From assembly GCF_902148855.1 (NCBI RefSeq), contig NC_043978.1, positions 32,114,686 to 32,178,685 on the forward strand: a stretch of 64,000 nucleotides of DNA. Direction: 5' to 3'. Shown here piece after piece: positions 13,189 through 24,779 of the stretch. Source of the DNA: Sphaeramia orbicularis. Taxonomy: Eukaryota > Chordata > Actinopteri > Kurtiformes > Apogonidae. The first letter of the stretch is position 1; the number at the start of each line of letters is the position of its first letter. The translations under genes were made by a program, and so were the position numbers. The notes below the pieces were generated by a model. It saw only the letters and a program-made list of their open reading frames with translations, ran no database searches and was not told the origin of the DNA.

Positions 13189-14511
13189 TTAAGATATGTA
13201 TAGACTCATGTGCATTAGCTTAGCAGGACTGTGGTGCCAACATTATTGTAGCCATGCATGACCAGTAGTAATGCTTGCTTCATGAAGAATAGTGAAATCA
13301 ATTTCTAGACTAAGCTGGAACTCAAATATGTGGGAACCATTTCAGTGATGGGTATAGAATTGGTGTAGGACGCTTTGAAATTAACTACATCTAGAATCAG
13401 CTTTGCCCGAAAAATCATAGAATTAACGCAGCATCTCCTTTGTATTTCATGCCTGGTGTGTAAACTAAATTGTACAATTACAGTAAAACACTATCAGGAT
13501 ATGCAATTATAAGACGTTTTGCATGTGTGCTCAATATAAGTAAGTGCACTCTTCACAGAACTGCAGTATGTTTTAGGTTAAATATCTGGAAAATCCAGTT
13601 GTGAGATGTCCTAAATTGTATTCATGTACTCTCAAGCATCCAAAAGTTAGGTAGATTTGATGTGACAAACTCCCCAAAGTCAAGTCTGAGATGTGACGAT
13701 GATAAAAGCTTTAGAGGAATAAAAATATATTAAGAGTAGTACTTAAATCCTCTGTCTCAGTGTTTCCTCTGTATGCATTAAGCAGCAATAAGGAAATTAC
13801 AGTCACTGCAAATATATGTATTTAGCTTTAACCTTATATAGACCTAAACTAAATATAGACCAGATGCTTTAGAAGTAGTGATTATATATTATATTAGTAA
13901 GATTTTTAACAGTATTGCTTAAACATAAACTAAGACCCAAACTTAAGCAACAATGAGATGAAACTCACTACAGCTGTATTAAAATTACAGAGGAAACACT
14001 GGATGCGGTCTAAGTGGTAGGGATCCGACGTGGTATTTTAGTCCTAGAATTAAGATCTCACCATGACATTGTATTGTACATAATACCTCATAGTTTTAGT
14101 TATTCAGAGCATTCTATTTTAATCCATAAAATTGTATTTGATTAGAGTTTTAGAAGCAATAACTGACAATAATGCATGAGTTTAGTGCCAGGGTGTTAGT
14201 GATTAAAGGATTCTGTAATGTCACGTGGAAAGATACCCCCAATCCCTCTCTGTCTCATGCCTACAGTAGCTATCTATTAGTCACTTTTGTTGGGAGACGT
14301 ATAACTTTTTTTGGCTTTAGAATACAGTATCACTTATGTAGGTTTGGGATACTTCCTGCAGAACATGGTACACATGAGGACAGCTGTAGCATCGCAGTAA
14401 CACATCAACCAGTTAAAATAAATGCTTATATTTTTCCAGAGACTATTTGTATTCTTTCAGCACCAAACTATTAATGTAATTGGTACGTAAGAGACGCTTT
14501 ATTGTACATAA

Positions 14512-14517
14512 AATAAA
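14512..14517 (+). terminator. oip5-as1: Candidate poly(A) signal for Cyrano
   Basis: AATAAA, about 1.3 kb downstream of the miR-7 site and preceded by TGTACATA. Another AATAAA lies near 15332, so a longer isoform is possible. Confidence 0.5.
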
Positions 14518-14539
14518 GACATTTAAATTCTTGTTGTAG

Positions 14540-16560
14540 CACTCTTACATCTACAAAACACACTCCTTCCTTTAAAAATATAGACTTTCAGTAACTGTGT
14601 GGCTGCAAAGGACCTACTGATCAAACTTGACACTTGTTTGAAAAGCACTTTCTCTCTGTACTGACTTGCATCGTCATTATCATCACCATCCTGTCTTGAA
14701 TACTGTGTTCTAAAAACCCTGTAATGCTCTCTGTGGGGATTTATCACATTTATAAGTAAGTAGGCGTTAAACAACATGATATATGGGTTTAAAAAATATG
14801 CATGATTTAGCAGAATAATGAATGATTTGTATTGCATGCAATAATCCAACTTTGTAATGTGAATGACTGTAAGTAGGATATTGAAATGTTCATATCAGGT
14901 GTTTGTGATAAGTGACAACTTGGGGACGATTGACACAACAGTGAGTCTGTTCTAGTAGCATGGATCATCAGTTGCGGATTTACCGATTGATACAAACAAC
15001 ATTAAAAAAAGATGTAACAGAGAGTGTTTGAAATGTTTGTGTTTACGCTCTCTGTTGTGTGTCAAACCGGACCATGGCAGTACAGCCACAGTGCAGCTGA
15101 AAAACACAGATTAACCTTTGTTCCCCTTGAAAAAGAAAAATTACAAACACTTCAGTAAGATGATTATTATGACATTACTTTGTTCAACTTTTCCACTGAG
15201 GAAGTGGACTGTGTAGAAACTATGCACTCCAGAGGGAGGAAGTGGGCATGCTTATTATGTGTGAGCCTCTTGTCTGGATTTGTATTTACTAAAAAAAAAA
15301 AAAAAAAAAAGAATCTGTATCAGAAGTTCAGCAATAAAATGCAGCATGGTGCCAATTGGATGTTGTGTGGAGGTTAATGTTTACTTGTGAGTGACTGAAC
15401 ATAATGTTAATGTGCAGCTTCTCCTGCAGAGCTCTGGGCTCTAGTGCTCATTACATAATGGAAAACGAATGACTGAAACACCCCTAATTTTTTGTAAAGG
15501 TCAACCAACAGTGGGTTTTTAAAAAGGTCAATATAATAATAGTTTGGAGCAGGAAAAAGTCAATAAGCTATTAATTATCCCTCTAAAAAATTAGCTTTGA
15601 AAACATAATACATGCATATCTGAAACTGACTATTTTCAGGGTGACTTCAACTGAACACCAAATCAAAGTAATTAATACTTAAATAAATCTGAATCACACC
15701 AAACTCTGAACAGTTAATGAATTAATGTGATCAAACTAACTGTAAATAATCCAAGTGGGAGTGATTTTTACCTTTTGACCTATGTATTATTTGTGTTCCA
15801 AGTCAGTATTTTCAGAATCCTGACATTAACTATGACACAAATCAGTGAAGACTTCTGCCGATACTGTTGTCTGTCTCTTAATTCTTCTTGTATTGACTGA
15901 ACATTTGGGTTGATTATCAAACAGTGTTTAAAATAACTGATCTAGCAGATAGCGAAACAAATCTATAAAAATAACAGAACTGTTTCATCATGCTCCTTAA
16001 ATTCAATCATAAAACATAATACAACAGATAAACAGTATCATCTCATTTACTGGTAGATTAATATTAGTACATAAAATGAATGTCAGTCGATGAATGCAAA
16101 TCTGTTTTTCAATATGACTAATTAGGTTATTAGCCACAGCTTTCTTATTCTGACACAAAACTTATACATTTCTCTACTTAGGGCCATATTTTGGTCTATT
16201 TGTTTGTGACCCTGTAATCTAACTACATTACGCTGTATATGTCAGAAGGAACAAGGTTTTCACTGAACCACAATTTACACAACACATTTATATAAACTCT
16301 GCCGCCCAGGTCACAGTTATCCCCATACTCAAGTTGAGGACTGCTGGACTTTTTTCTCCACCTCATCTGTCCGGTTTTTGTGCACACTGAAGATACTACA
16401 TGCCTGTAATTCCTCACATTAGGTGAAACTGAGGGAGCCTCTTGATGAAAGGTAAAAGATTTTTAACTAAAAAGAAGCCCAGTTTCTTTACAACCCTTTA
16501 GAATTTGGTTTTAAGACACAGCCTTGCATCCATGTGACAAAAAGTTGTTACTGCATTACA
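14540..16560. other. Intergenic stretch between Cyrano and oip5, no gene seen
   Basis: AT-rich with an A-run at 15291-15310. No exon with splice signals and conserved coding content was recognised on either strand. The oip5 3' UTR probably enters from the right, with ATTAAA on the minus strand at 16569-16574, about 104 nt past its stop. The Cyrano and oip5 transcripts appear to converge tail to tail. Confidence 0.5.
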
Positions 16561-16677
16561 AGAATATCTTTAATGAAAACCATAAGATGAAACAATTCGA
16601 TATACACAAACAAACTCAAAACTGGGAGGCAACAGGTTGGAAAACACATGGAACCCAAAACCAGGACTGGTTATAAT

Positions 16678-19600
16678 CTACAGTACTTTTCCACAAGCAG
16701 CACGTCTGTCAGACATTCTGCTCTTAACTCGCAACATCCGCTCATACTGCGTCTTAAACTTTTGGTGCACCTGCAGGGGAAAAGAAAGGATTCTTGATTT
16801 TCAGGTAAAAACATGTTTTCATAAGTTTAATCACTCCTGCCTGTATCTATTTATACAGTACTCATTTGTTTGGACATGATTATTTGTCTTTACACCACAA
16901 AAATCTAAATCTTACCAAGTGTATTTTTCTCAATTCTAGTAAAAATATCTCATTACACTTAAAATAAGATATAATCACCTAAAGAGTAACTTTTTTAGAC
17001 AATAGGTCTTGAAAATCTTATTTCAAAAAATCTTACTAAGATAATTTTCACTTGTTCCATTGGCAGACTTTTTTTTTTACTTAATTCACAATTTATTTAT
17101 TTATTTATTTATTTGTGCTTAATTCAAGCAAAAAAATCTGCCAATGGAACAAGTGAAAATTATCTTGGTAAGATTTCTTGAAATAAGATTTTCAAGATCT
17201 ATTGTCTAAAAATAAGTTCTTTATATCTCACTGAAAAGTTACTCTTTCGGTGATTGTGTCTTATTCTAAGTGTGATGAGATATTTTGACTAGAAATGAGG
17301 AAAAATACACTTGGTAAGATTTAGACTTTTTCCAGTGTATGATTTATTTTTGTGCATTTATTTGATAAATGCAGCAGAGAGAGTCTGGGACTGGGATGCA
17401 CTTTCTGGCCTCAGGCTGAAATCAAACCCTCATCCCTCCTCAGCCTACGTGGTACACACTCTACCAGGTGAGCCACTGGACCAGCTCTGCTTTCTGATTT
17501 TTACCAGTGCTCTTATATGCTTTCCATTCAAACAATAGGAGTTTACAATAAGAAAAAAGCTGACAGGTTATAAGACAGATTTCACATTTTTAATTTTGCC
17601 TCTGTCTTTCTTCTCTGTTAGCGTTAAAGCTGCAGGATTGTGTCAAACTGTCATATAAGACTCAGTACTTGCAAAGAGCTTGTAATAGTACTAATCAACC
17701 GCAGTAAATGCAGGTCAATTGTAATATCAATCAGGATAGACAACATTTCACATCTCACCTCTCTCATGTTGTCCCTCAGAGGCTTCAGGTCAAATGTCAG
17801 TGTGGATGCTTTTACCATTGAGCTGCTGTTGAGGATATAACTACAACAAAAAAGACAGAGAGGCTTTGTTTTAGAGATTACAGTGGACTATCCCAGCACT
17901 GGACACGTTTCTTTCAGCACTTGTTTATTTTTTGTCTTCGGGCAGTTGTATGTCTGTACACAACAAGTCAATATGCTTGTTTGCTCTGCAGGCCTTACCA
18001 ACTGATGTTTGCTTTGTTGAGGAGGAACACGGAGCGGCTCACAGCCAACCGAGCAGGAAGAGAGTGAATGACTTTGCCGACAGTGCTGTGGCAGCATCTG
18101 CACATCAGAGGGCTGTAGATGCTGACAGTAAACAAATAACAGGGAGGATATATTAGTCATGAAGGTATGTCGACAAAGGACATGTTAGTGCATTAAGGTA
18201 AAGATTTCTGGAGGTTTGTTGTGGACATTTTACATATGACACACAGCTACCATTGTACACTTACTTACTTTTGTTACTTAGCCCATAAAGACCCAAATAG
18301 CCACTGGCGACCAAAACCATCTACTGATCTAAAATGTTTAATAACTTCTGATACTCTAAACCCATTAATACATGTAAATAATTGGTGTAAAATACAGTTT
18401 GTCATCTTTTCATGGTCATCAGATATAACCCATTTGGACGTTCAGAGGCTCTGTAATGAACATGGAAACACTGTCATCTTCTACAACACTGATTCACCAG
18501 TAAAACCTATGGAGTTAGATCAGTAACAGTGGATGGAAACACTTGGTTTATGTTCAGTTAATGATATATTGTGATGAAAAAGTCAATTTTTCTTCAGTTT
18601 TCTCTGTTTTTGATATAATAACCCTCAACTTTACTGTGAGCTTTAATGAACATCTACATCAGTGAATTAAATATAGGAAAATACCTTATTTCCATTGAAA
18701 CCCCCCGCCCCACAAAATACAGAGGATATTATTATAATAAATGGTAATAAATCACTTAAGGTTAAATATAGAGAAAAATTAATTTGGGAACTGCCACAAA
18801 AGTAGTGCTGGGTCTTTATGGGTTAATGTGTTATCTCTCATGTCTTGATTATTTAGTATGAAGTCACTGCTACAAAGTGATCATCCTATTATTGCCAATA
18901 TTAAATCAATGTAATACAAGGTACATAGAGGGGACCACTGGGATGCTTTCAAGTGTGTGGGAAATAATAAGTGTCATTCCATTGGAAAGGCCCCTCTACT
19001 GTCCATCCTGATAAATATAGTTTCGTCAATGATGCCAACTTCATATTTTGTCTATATATTAATGCAAACATGCTTTTTCCAGCAATGCAATTGTTTTTAA
19101 AGGTAGACCTTGTCATACACGAGCAATATGCCTTGGAGATATACGTGCAGAACTTTTTTAAAATTTTATTTTATGCCTCAGATCAGCTTTTATAAATTAT
19201 TTAGAATATTAATAATTCTATTTTATAACACCTAGTCACAGATATGGTAGTAGTTACAACAAATTTTTTAACATTTTCACAAAGCTATAATTTGACATAC
19301 GTACAACTGTAGATCTTCTTTTTCCTCTTGTACCTTAGAACAACTCCTGAATTTCATACATCTATCATAAATAGATTAAAAGTAATGGTGTACTGAACTT
19401 GGCATCATTTTTCTTCATCACTTGTTTTTACAGTTCCATCACCATAATGCCCCATTTCATTTTAAAAGTCCTGGTGTCTAAAAAACACTCATATAGGTAA
19501 GGTATATTGAGCTAGGAATAATCTGAAAGTAAGAAACAAATGGCAAACAGATATAGTCACCTCTTATTTTGTAAATGATATAATATTACATGAAGTAAGA

Positions 19601-20592
19601 AGTACATCTCCAAAACAGCATGTCGCGTTCACTTACCATTGAGCCATATCCCCTTTATGTACCTCCATTTCATCACTGACAGCCACATCATTGGTTACCT
19701 CTGAAAAGAACCAAGAAATCAATCACAAAATGGAAATGTAAAACGCAAAAGAAAGGCAATGAGGGTACAGAAGTAAAAAAAATAAAATAAAAATAAAAAT
19801 AAAATAGTTAAATAAATAAATAAATAAATAAAGCCACTGACTGTTAGCTATATGTTGAAACACAGTTAAAATTTTGTAACAAACAGTATAGTATTTTATT
19901 ATTTAGTTTCTGTTGTTTCCTAGATGCCTGCTTTTAGTTTGTTGAAAGTTTACTAAGAGAAGCCAACAGAGTTTCATTCTGCATTTTTCAGTTCATTTGC
20001 ATTTTTCATTTGTGAAACATCAGGAATTAATTGAAATTAGTGTAATTAAATGTTTTGTAGACATTAATTATAAGCGTGTAAGGATTATAGGCAAAATCTA
20101 TTTAAAGAGTGAGACATAAAAGTAGTCATTGTGCAGTTAAATTGTCCCTGTCAGTGCTTTACATTTATATTTTATATTTTCAGTGTGTATGTTGAATTAT
20201 ACTGCTATACAGGTATATTAAATAACAAAGTTCAGACAGGGGTGTTAAACATGCCTGCGAAAGGGTGCAATCCGGCCTGTCATTTATTTAATTTATAAAA
20301 AAAAAAAAAAAAAAAAAAAAGTGCAATTTCAACAATATCATGCCTGTTACTAAATGTTTTGCACCTCAGTAGATGCACTGTTACCTGTGACTTGTACGAC
20401 ACATGTGTAAATGATAAGCTGTAATTTTAGAGTTGTTCTTTAGCAAGTGTCTTTTAGAGTATATATACTAACCTTAATGTCAACCTGGCTACTTACCCAC
20501 TGTTGTGTTGTGTTCTGGTCTGTTTGTTTTTTGTCTTCTTGTGCTGTATGTAAAGCTGCTGAATACTTGAATTTCCCTCGGGATCAATAAAG

Positions 20593-20664
<72 letters not shown>

Positions 20665-21313
20665 CATCCATCCATCCATCCATCCATCCATCCATCCATC
20701 CATCCATCCATCCATCCATCCATCCATCCATCCATCCATCCATCCATCCATCCATCCATCCATCCATCCATCCATCCATGGGGGGGCTGAAAAGTTCATA
20801 GCCTAACCAAGAAAGAGTTATTCCACAGCAATGAAACTTGGCATACATTAAATTCAACCTTTCCTGATACTAACTGCATGGTTTCCTTCCAGGTAAACCC
20901 ACACTGGATAAATAATTTAGGACTTTGAAAAATAGTACCACAGACATTTCGAGAACCATCTGTGGCACCGTGGTCTTATCAAATGTCTGCAGAAAAAGGG
21001 GTTAACCCTCAAGGACATTCATGCTGACATAGTTGCTATAGGGGATGATGCTCCAGCTTTATCAACTGTGCAAAACTGGGAAGCTGAATTCAAGAGGGGT
21101 AGGGAGAATGAGGGAGGGGTGAAAAGCAAGCATTTTCATGAAATGTCTGTAGTACTACTTTTCAAAGTCCTAAATTATTTATCCAGTGTGGGTTTATCTG
21201 GAAGGAAACCATGCAGTTAGTATCAGGAAAGGTTGAATTTAATGTATGCCAAGTTTCTTTGCTGTGCAATAACTCCTTCTTTGCCAGGCTATGAATTTTT
21301 CAGCCTCCCCTCG

Positions 21314-21393
<80 letters not shown>

Positions 21394-22435
21394 GTTGTTA
21401 TTCACATTTTTTAAAGTATAGTATATGGATGTACACATTTTCATTATGTTTTACTTTTTTCACTCTAAAACACAGAAAAATTTGGAGTTGTCATTAATTA
21501 CTGGTTATTATGTTATTATTTTACAGGTTTGCATGTGGCTCTCCAAACTAAAATGGGTTTGACAGGAGTGTATTCACCTAAGTGTAGAGTAGAAGTTTAA
21601 CCCTTTCATGCATTAATTATGAGAACCTCAGTTAAGATTTTTTTTCTTGAGTGTTTTTATTCCTCCATAGGCATGAGAAAAGAAAAAAAAAATCAATGTG
21701 ATCAAGTTTGTTTTTTTTCTTTTTTTCATGGAGTTATAAAAATGTCCATGCATTTAATTTTTGAAGTAAATAAATGTGTTTAAACCCCAATATCAGAAAG
21801 TAATATTAAAACAATGCAATAAAATCTGATGTTTTCTCACATTTTAACATATTCTAATGCTAGTTATTACTCTTTTCATGTAGATAATAAGCAAAAAAAC
21901 AAAAAAAAAAAAAACACCATTTTTTCTAACAAATAATTGATTTACACTGAAACATATTAGCGGAGATCAGGTTTATTTAGAAGAGCAAAGTTACAGTAAT
22001 GGTATGAATTGCAGTGTATGGGATGATGCATAAGCGTCCACTGTGTCGGCTTATATGGAACTAAAACAACAAAACCCATTAATATATAAGAGAACAGCTG
22101 GAGAAGAACTGTCCACTGGAGTGACCACTGTGCATGAAAGGGTTAAAGTATCAGAAAATGGATATACTCAAGTGAAGTGCAAGTAGCCGATTTTTAATGT
22201 GTTTTTAAGCATCTGAGTAGAATATGTGTTAGAATTCACCGCTGCTGACAGATGAAGTGAACCTACTTAAACACATGATGGAGTCCATTGGTGTGAGTTC
22301 TCCACAGATGCTGAGTCCGTCTCCCACTACTGTGTTACACTGGCCGCAGTGCAGAGTCATCCACTGTTTATCTGACTCTGTGCTCAGGTTCACCTCAGCC
22401 TCACGCCGCATCAACATACTGTCATTAAACTCCAT
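16678..22435 (-). CDS. oip5: Opa-interacting protein 5 / Mis18-beta, 176 aa
   Basis: Five coding exons in transcript order: 22267-22435, 19637-19700, 17999-18121, 17759-17840, 16678-16770. They total 531 nt; phases agree at every junction and all introns are GT-AG. The Mis18/yippee-type zinc fold is visible: CGQC (C30, C33), then LxxxxC..VTNDVAV, then a second pair C85/C88 in MCRCCHS. Exon 4 ([13 protein letters not shown]) aligns with human CYLLKTKAIVNAS, and the last exon gives the expected short basic helical C-terminus. An in-frame stop seven codons upstream (TAA) fixes the start. Mis18-beta acts with Mis18-alpha and M18BP1 to license CENP-A loading at centromeres after mitosis. It is shorter than human (229 aa), mainly at the N-terminus. 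TTTGAA at 22479-22484, just upstream, could be a cell-cycle CHR element. Confidence 0.9.
16891..17339. mobile_element. Long palindromic MITE in oip5 intron 4
   Basis: Two arms of about 200 bp are near-perfect inverted copies. TCTAAATCTTACCAAGTG (from 16903) recurs inverted near 17325, and TGCCAATGGAACAAGTGAAA inside 17132-17158 mirrors the sequence at 17049-17070. They face each other across a T-rich and (ATTT)n centre at about 17070-17116. Ends are TACAC and GTGTA. No coding sequence. The superfamily is not assigned because no clear target duplication was found. Confidence 0.85.
18282..18822. mobile_element. piggyBac-like MITE, copy 1 (oip5 intron 2)
   Basis: Termini are perfect inverted CCCATAAAGACCCA (18282-18295) and TGGGTCTTTATGGG (18809-18822). 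The right flank is TTAA and the left TTAG, fitting a TTAA target duplication with one change. Termini starting CCC with TTAA targets are the piggyBac signature. About 541 bp, no transposase. A diverged second copy lies at 55405-55904. Confidence 0.75.
20237..20440. mobile_element. hAT-like MITE fragment
   Basis: Starts CAGGGGTGTTAAACATGC, matching the terminus of the hAT elements at 25187 and 52218, and shares the GTGCAATTTCAACAATAT block with them. It contains an A-run at 20300-20320. The right end was not found, so it is probably truncated. Confidence 0.55.
20555..20592 (+). repeat. Retroposon 3' tail ending in the GATA microsatellite
   Basis: TTGAATTTCCCTCGGGATCAATAAAGTATC followed by (TATC)n is the 3' end of a common teleost non-LTR retroposon. 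The body upstream is not recognisable with confidence. Confidence 0.5.
20593..20779. repeat. (TATC)n passing into (CATC)n microsatellite
   Basis: Pure TATC units run from 20593 to about 20660 and then switch sharply to CATC units up to 20779. The Met-Asp-Gly-Trp reading frame across it is an artefact. Confidence 0.97.
20781..21313 (+). mobile_element. Non-autonomous mariner with long inverted arms and a transposase remnant
   Basis: Inverted arms of about 170 bp (20781-20950 and 21140-21313) begin GGGGCTGAAAAGTTCATAGC and end GAATTTTTCAGCCTCCCC. Between them lies an uninterrupted stretch of about 50 codons starting near 20963. It reads [20 protein letters not shown], then [15 protein letters not shown], which is the helix-turn-helix region of a mariner transposase. 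It sits inside a TATC/CATC microsatellite, in oip5 intron 1. Confidence 0.8.
21314..21393. repeat. (TATC)n microsatellite, right of the mariner
   Basis: About 20 pure TATC units directly abut the mariner's right end. This tract and 20593-20779 are probably one ancestral microsatellite split by the insertion. Confidence 0.95.
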
Positions 22436-22614
22436 GACGCTGAAACCTTTCCTTAAAGTTTAAACAGTCCCGCGTATGTTTGAACCATCAGGATCACAAC
22501 TTCTTCCTCTGTTGGATGTTTTTTGGCGGTTGGTGATCCAGTTTAGAGGAGCTTTACCGCCCCCTACTGGACTGGAGGAGAACCACAAAAAAAGGTAAGG
22601 CAGGTTTATTTCTA

Positions 22615-22836
22615 CAGGATGTCCCATAAGTCTCCATACATAGGAAAAATAAACGTTTCTTGACATAAACCATTTTTATTTATATAATATGCTCTATATG
22701 ACTGCCATTTTGTCGGGAACACATTTCAATGCGTGTCCTCCACTGCTGAAGAACTATAAAGAAGAAATATAAAGAAATACATGTTAGAACCATATGTATT
22801 ATGTCTCCTATGTATGGAGACTTATGGGACACCCTG
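22615..22836. mobile_element. Mariner-type MITE, 222 bp, inside the LINE tail
   Basis: Termini CAGGATGTCCCATAAGTCTC and GAGACTTATGGGACACCCTG are inverted copies, flanked on both sides by TA. Removing it restores the LINE 3' tail. No coding capacity. Confidence 0.8.
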
Positions 22837-22879
22837 TATAGAACATTTCATGTACAAGACAATTCAAAGTGCTTTACAT

Positions 22880-23721
22880 TAGTGATGGGACTTTTGGCTC
22901 TTTGAAGGGAGCCGTTCACTGAAAAGAGCCGTTCAAAACACTGGCTCTTTTATGTTTTTTGCATTATTTTGAAACACCAATGTTTTAATGACTAAATAGG
23001 CTACATGTGATGATTGACATTACATTTTAAAGGTGATTAATTGGCACGACAGTAAATATTATCTTACCGTAAAAAAGAATAGTTAGTTCAAATGTGTGGG
23101 CTAAATACATGACATGAGAGGTGACATTAGGCAAATGGTGGAATTTGACAAAAAAACATCATGGTACATTATGTGGACTAGTCTGTAGCCTAAAAATGAA
23201 GAAGAAAATAAAACATTTTCTTTTGGAATAACACTTTATTCTCCTCAAAACAAGAATGATAAATGTGTGTAAACATTTGGAAAAAATTGCACAAAACACA
23301 ACAGTGATTAATCACTGCAATTACTTGAACCTGAACTATAGTGCAATTCTCAGACCAAGAACAATAAATGTGTGTAAATGGAAAAAAATTGCACAAAACA
23401 CAACAGTGATTAATCACTGCAATTACAGTACTTATATACATAAAAAACTGTAGTGCAAATAAAATACTTCAAGTAACATTCCAAAATACCTGATATCTCT
23501 GATGTAAATATCAAAATGATACCACATCAGGAATTCTCTCACTTTTACTCTGTATATAAAGCCAATGCCTCCCCAGTGACGCTAAATTGACAGGTGATCG
23601 AACACCCCCTCCTTAAAAAAAAAAAAAAAAATGAACGGCTCTTTACAAAGACTCGGTTCCCATCGTTCATTTCAAAGAGCCGTTCAAAAGATTTGATTCG
23701 TTCATGAACATCACATCACTA
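22880..23721. mobile_element. hAT MITE, 842 bp, with perfect 8-bp target duplication
   Basis: Starts TAGTGATG and ends CATCACTA. It is flanked by a perfect 8-bp duplication CTTTACAT (22872-22879 and 23722-23729), the hAT hallmark. Subterminal motifs of the type GAGCCGTTCA repeat near both ends. It holds an internal tandem duplication (about 23245-23345 and 23355-23455) sharing ATAAATGTGTGTAAA and AACAGTGATTAATCACTGCA. Confidence 0.88.
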
Positions 23722-24327
23722 CTTTACATAAAACATTGAAAGCATTATAGCAGAAGCAATAAAAAGTACAGGCATGAGAAAAAAAAAAAAAAAATCAGAT
23801 CAATAGATAAAACAGATAAAACAGACAAGCAGATAAAACAGATAAAAACTTTTAGTTTGAGAGGAACAGTGCAGATCTGAACTGATGAATACAAACTCTA
23901 TTTAAATGCAGTTGAGAACAGGTGGGTCTTTAACCTGCATTTAAATAAGCTGAGTGTTTCAGCTGATCTGAGGTTTTCTGGAAGTTTGTTCCAGACATGT
24001 GGAGCATAGAAGCTGAACGCAGCTTCTCCATGTCTGGTTCTGACTCTGGGAACTGACAACAGAGCGGATCCAGATGACCTAAGGGGTCTGGTGGGTTCAT
24101 ACTGGGTCAGGAAGTCACTGATGTATTTAGGTTCTAAACCATTCAGAGCTTTACAGACCAGCAACAGAACTTTAAGGTCTATCCTCTGACGGACAGGCAG
24201 CCGGTGTAAGGACCTCAGAGTTGGACTAAAGTGGTCCACTTTTCTGGTCTTAGTGAGGACTCTAGCAGCAGAGTTCTGAATGAGCTGCAGTTGTCTAATG
24301 GATTTTTTAGGTAGACCCGTAAAGACA

Positions 24328-24779
24328 TCCATCCATCCATCCATTCTCTTCCGCTTATCCGGGGCCGGGTCGCGGGGGTAACAGTCTAAGCAGGGATGCC
24401 CAGACTTCCCTCTCCCCAGACACCTCCTCCAGCTCTTCCGGGGGGATCCCGAGGCGTTCCCAGGCCAGCCGAGAGACATAGTCTCTCCAACGTGTCCTGG
24501 GTCTTCCCCGAGGTCTCCCCCCGGTGGGACATGCCCGGAACACCTCCCCAGGGAGGCGTCCAGGAGGCATCCGAAACAGATGCCCGAGCCACCTCAGCTG
24601 GCCCCTCTCGACGCGGAGGAGCAGCGGCTCTACTCCGAGCTCCTCCCTGGTGACTGAGCTCCTCACCCTATCCCTAAGGGTGCGCCCAGCCACCCGACGG
24701 AGGAAACTCATTTCGACCGCTTGTATCCGGGATCTTGTCCTTTCGGTCATGACCCAAAGCTCATGACCATAGGCATAGT
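24328..24779 (-). mobile_element. 5'-truncated RTE-type LINE, C-terminus and 3' tail
   Basis: On the minus strand it encodes a typical fish RTE C-terminus: ELWVMTERTRSRIQAVEMSF, RRVAGRTLRDRVRSSVTREE, GRPRGRPRTRWRDYVSRLAW, ending LLPPRPGPG. This is followed by a (GGAT)n-like tail at 24328-24343. GTAAAGACA occurs at both borders (24319-24327 and 24780-24788), a target duplication of 9-10 bp. It inserted into the reverse-transcriptase region of the older LINE. Confidence 0.88.

Larger units (their letters stand above)
10281..14535 (+). ncRNA. oip5-as1: Cyrano (oip5-as1) long non-coding RNA, approximate span
   Basis: Identity rests on the miR-7 pairing element at 13165-13188, the hallmark of this deeply conserved vertebrate lncRNA, and on position and strand: between chp1 (+) and oip5 (-), as in human. 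There is no long reading frame. A likely first-exon donor is AAAG|GTCAGT with GT at 10592. The last exon probably ends after AATAAA at 14512-14517. Internal exon boundaries cannot be read from sequence alone, so the span is approximate. Known role: Cyrano RNA binds miR-7 and triggers its destruction (target-directed miRNA degradation), mostly in neural tissue. Two TGTACATA Pumilio-type motifs lie at 14085-14092 and 14503-14510. Confidence 0.8.

Noticed and set aside
17888-18160. 90-codon minus-strand frame over the third oip5 exon
   Set aside because: Wrong frame; the real exon (17999-18121) is read in another frame with proper splice sites.
20660-20857. Repeated Met-Asp-Gly-Trp reading frame
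   Set aside because: Translation of the CATC microsatellite on the minus strand.
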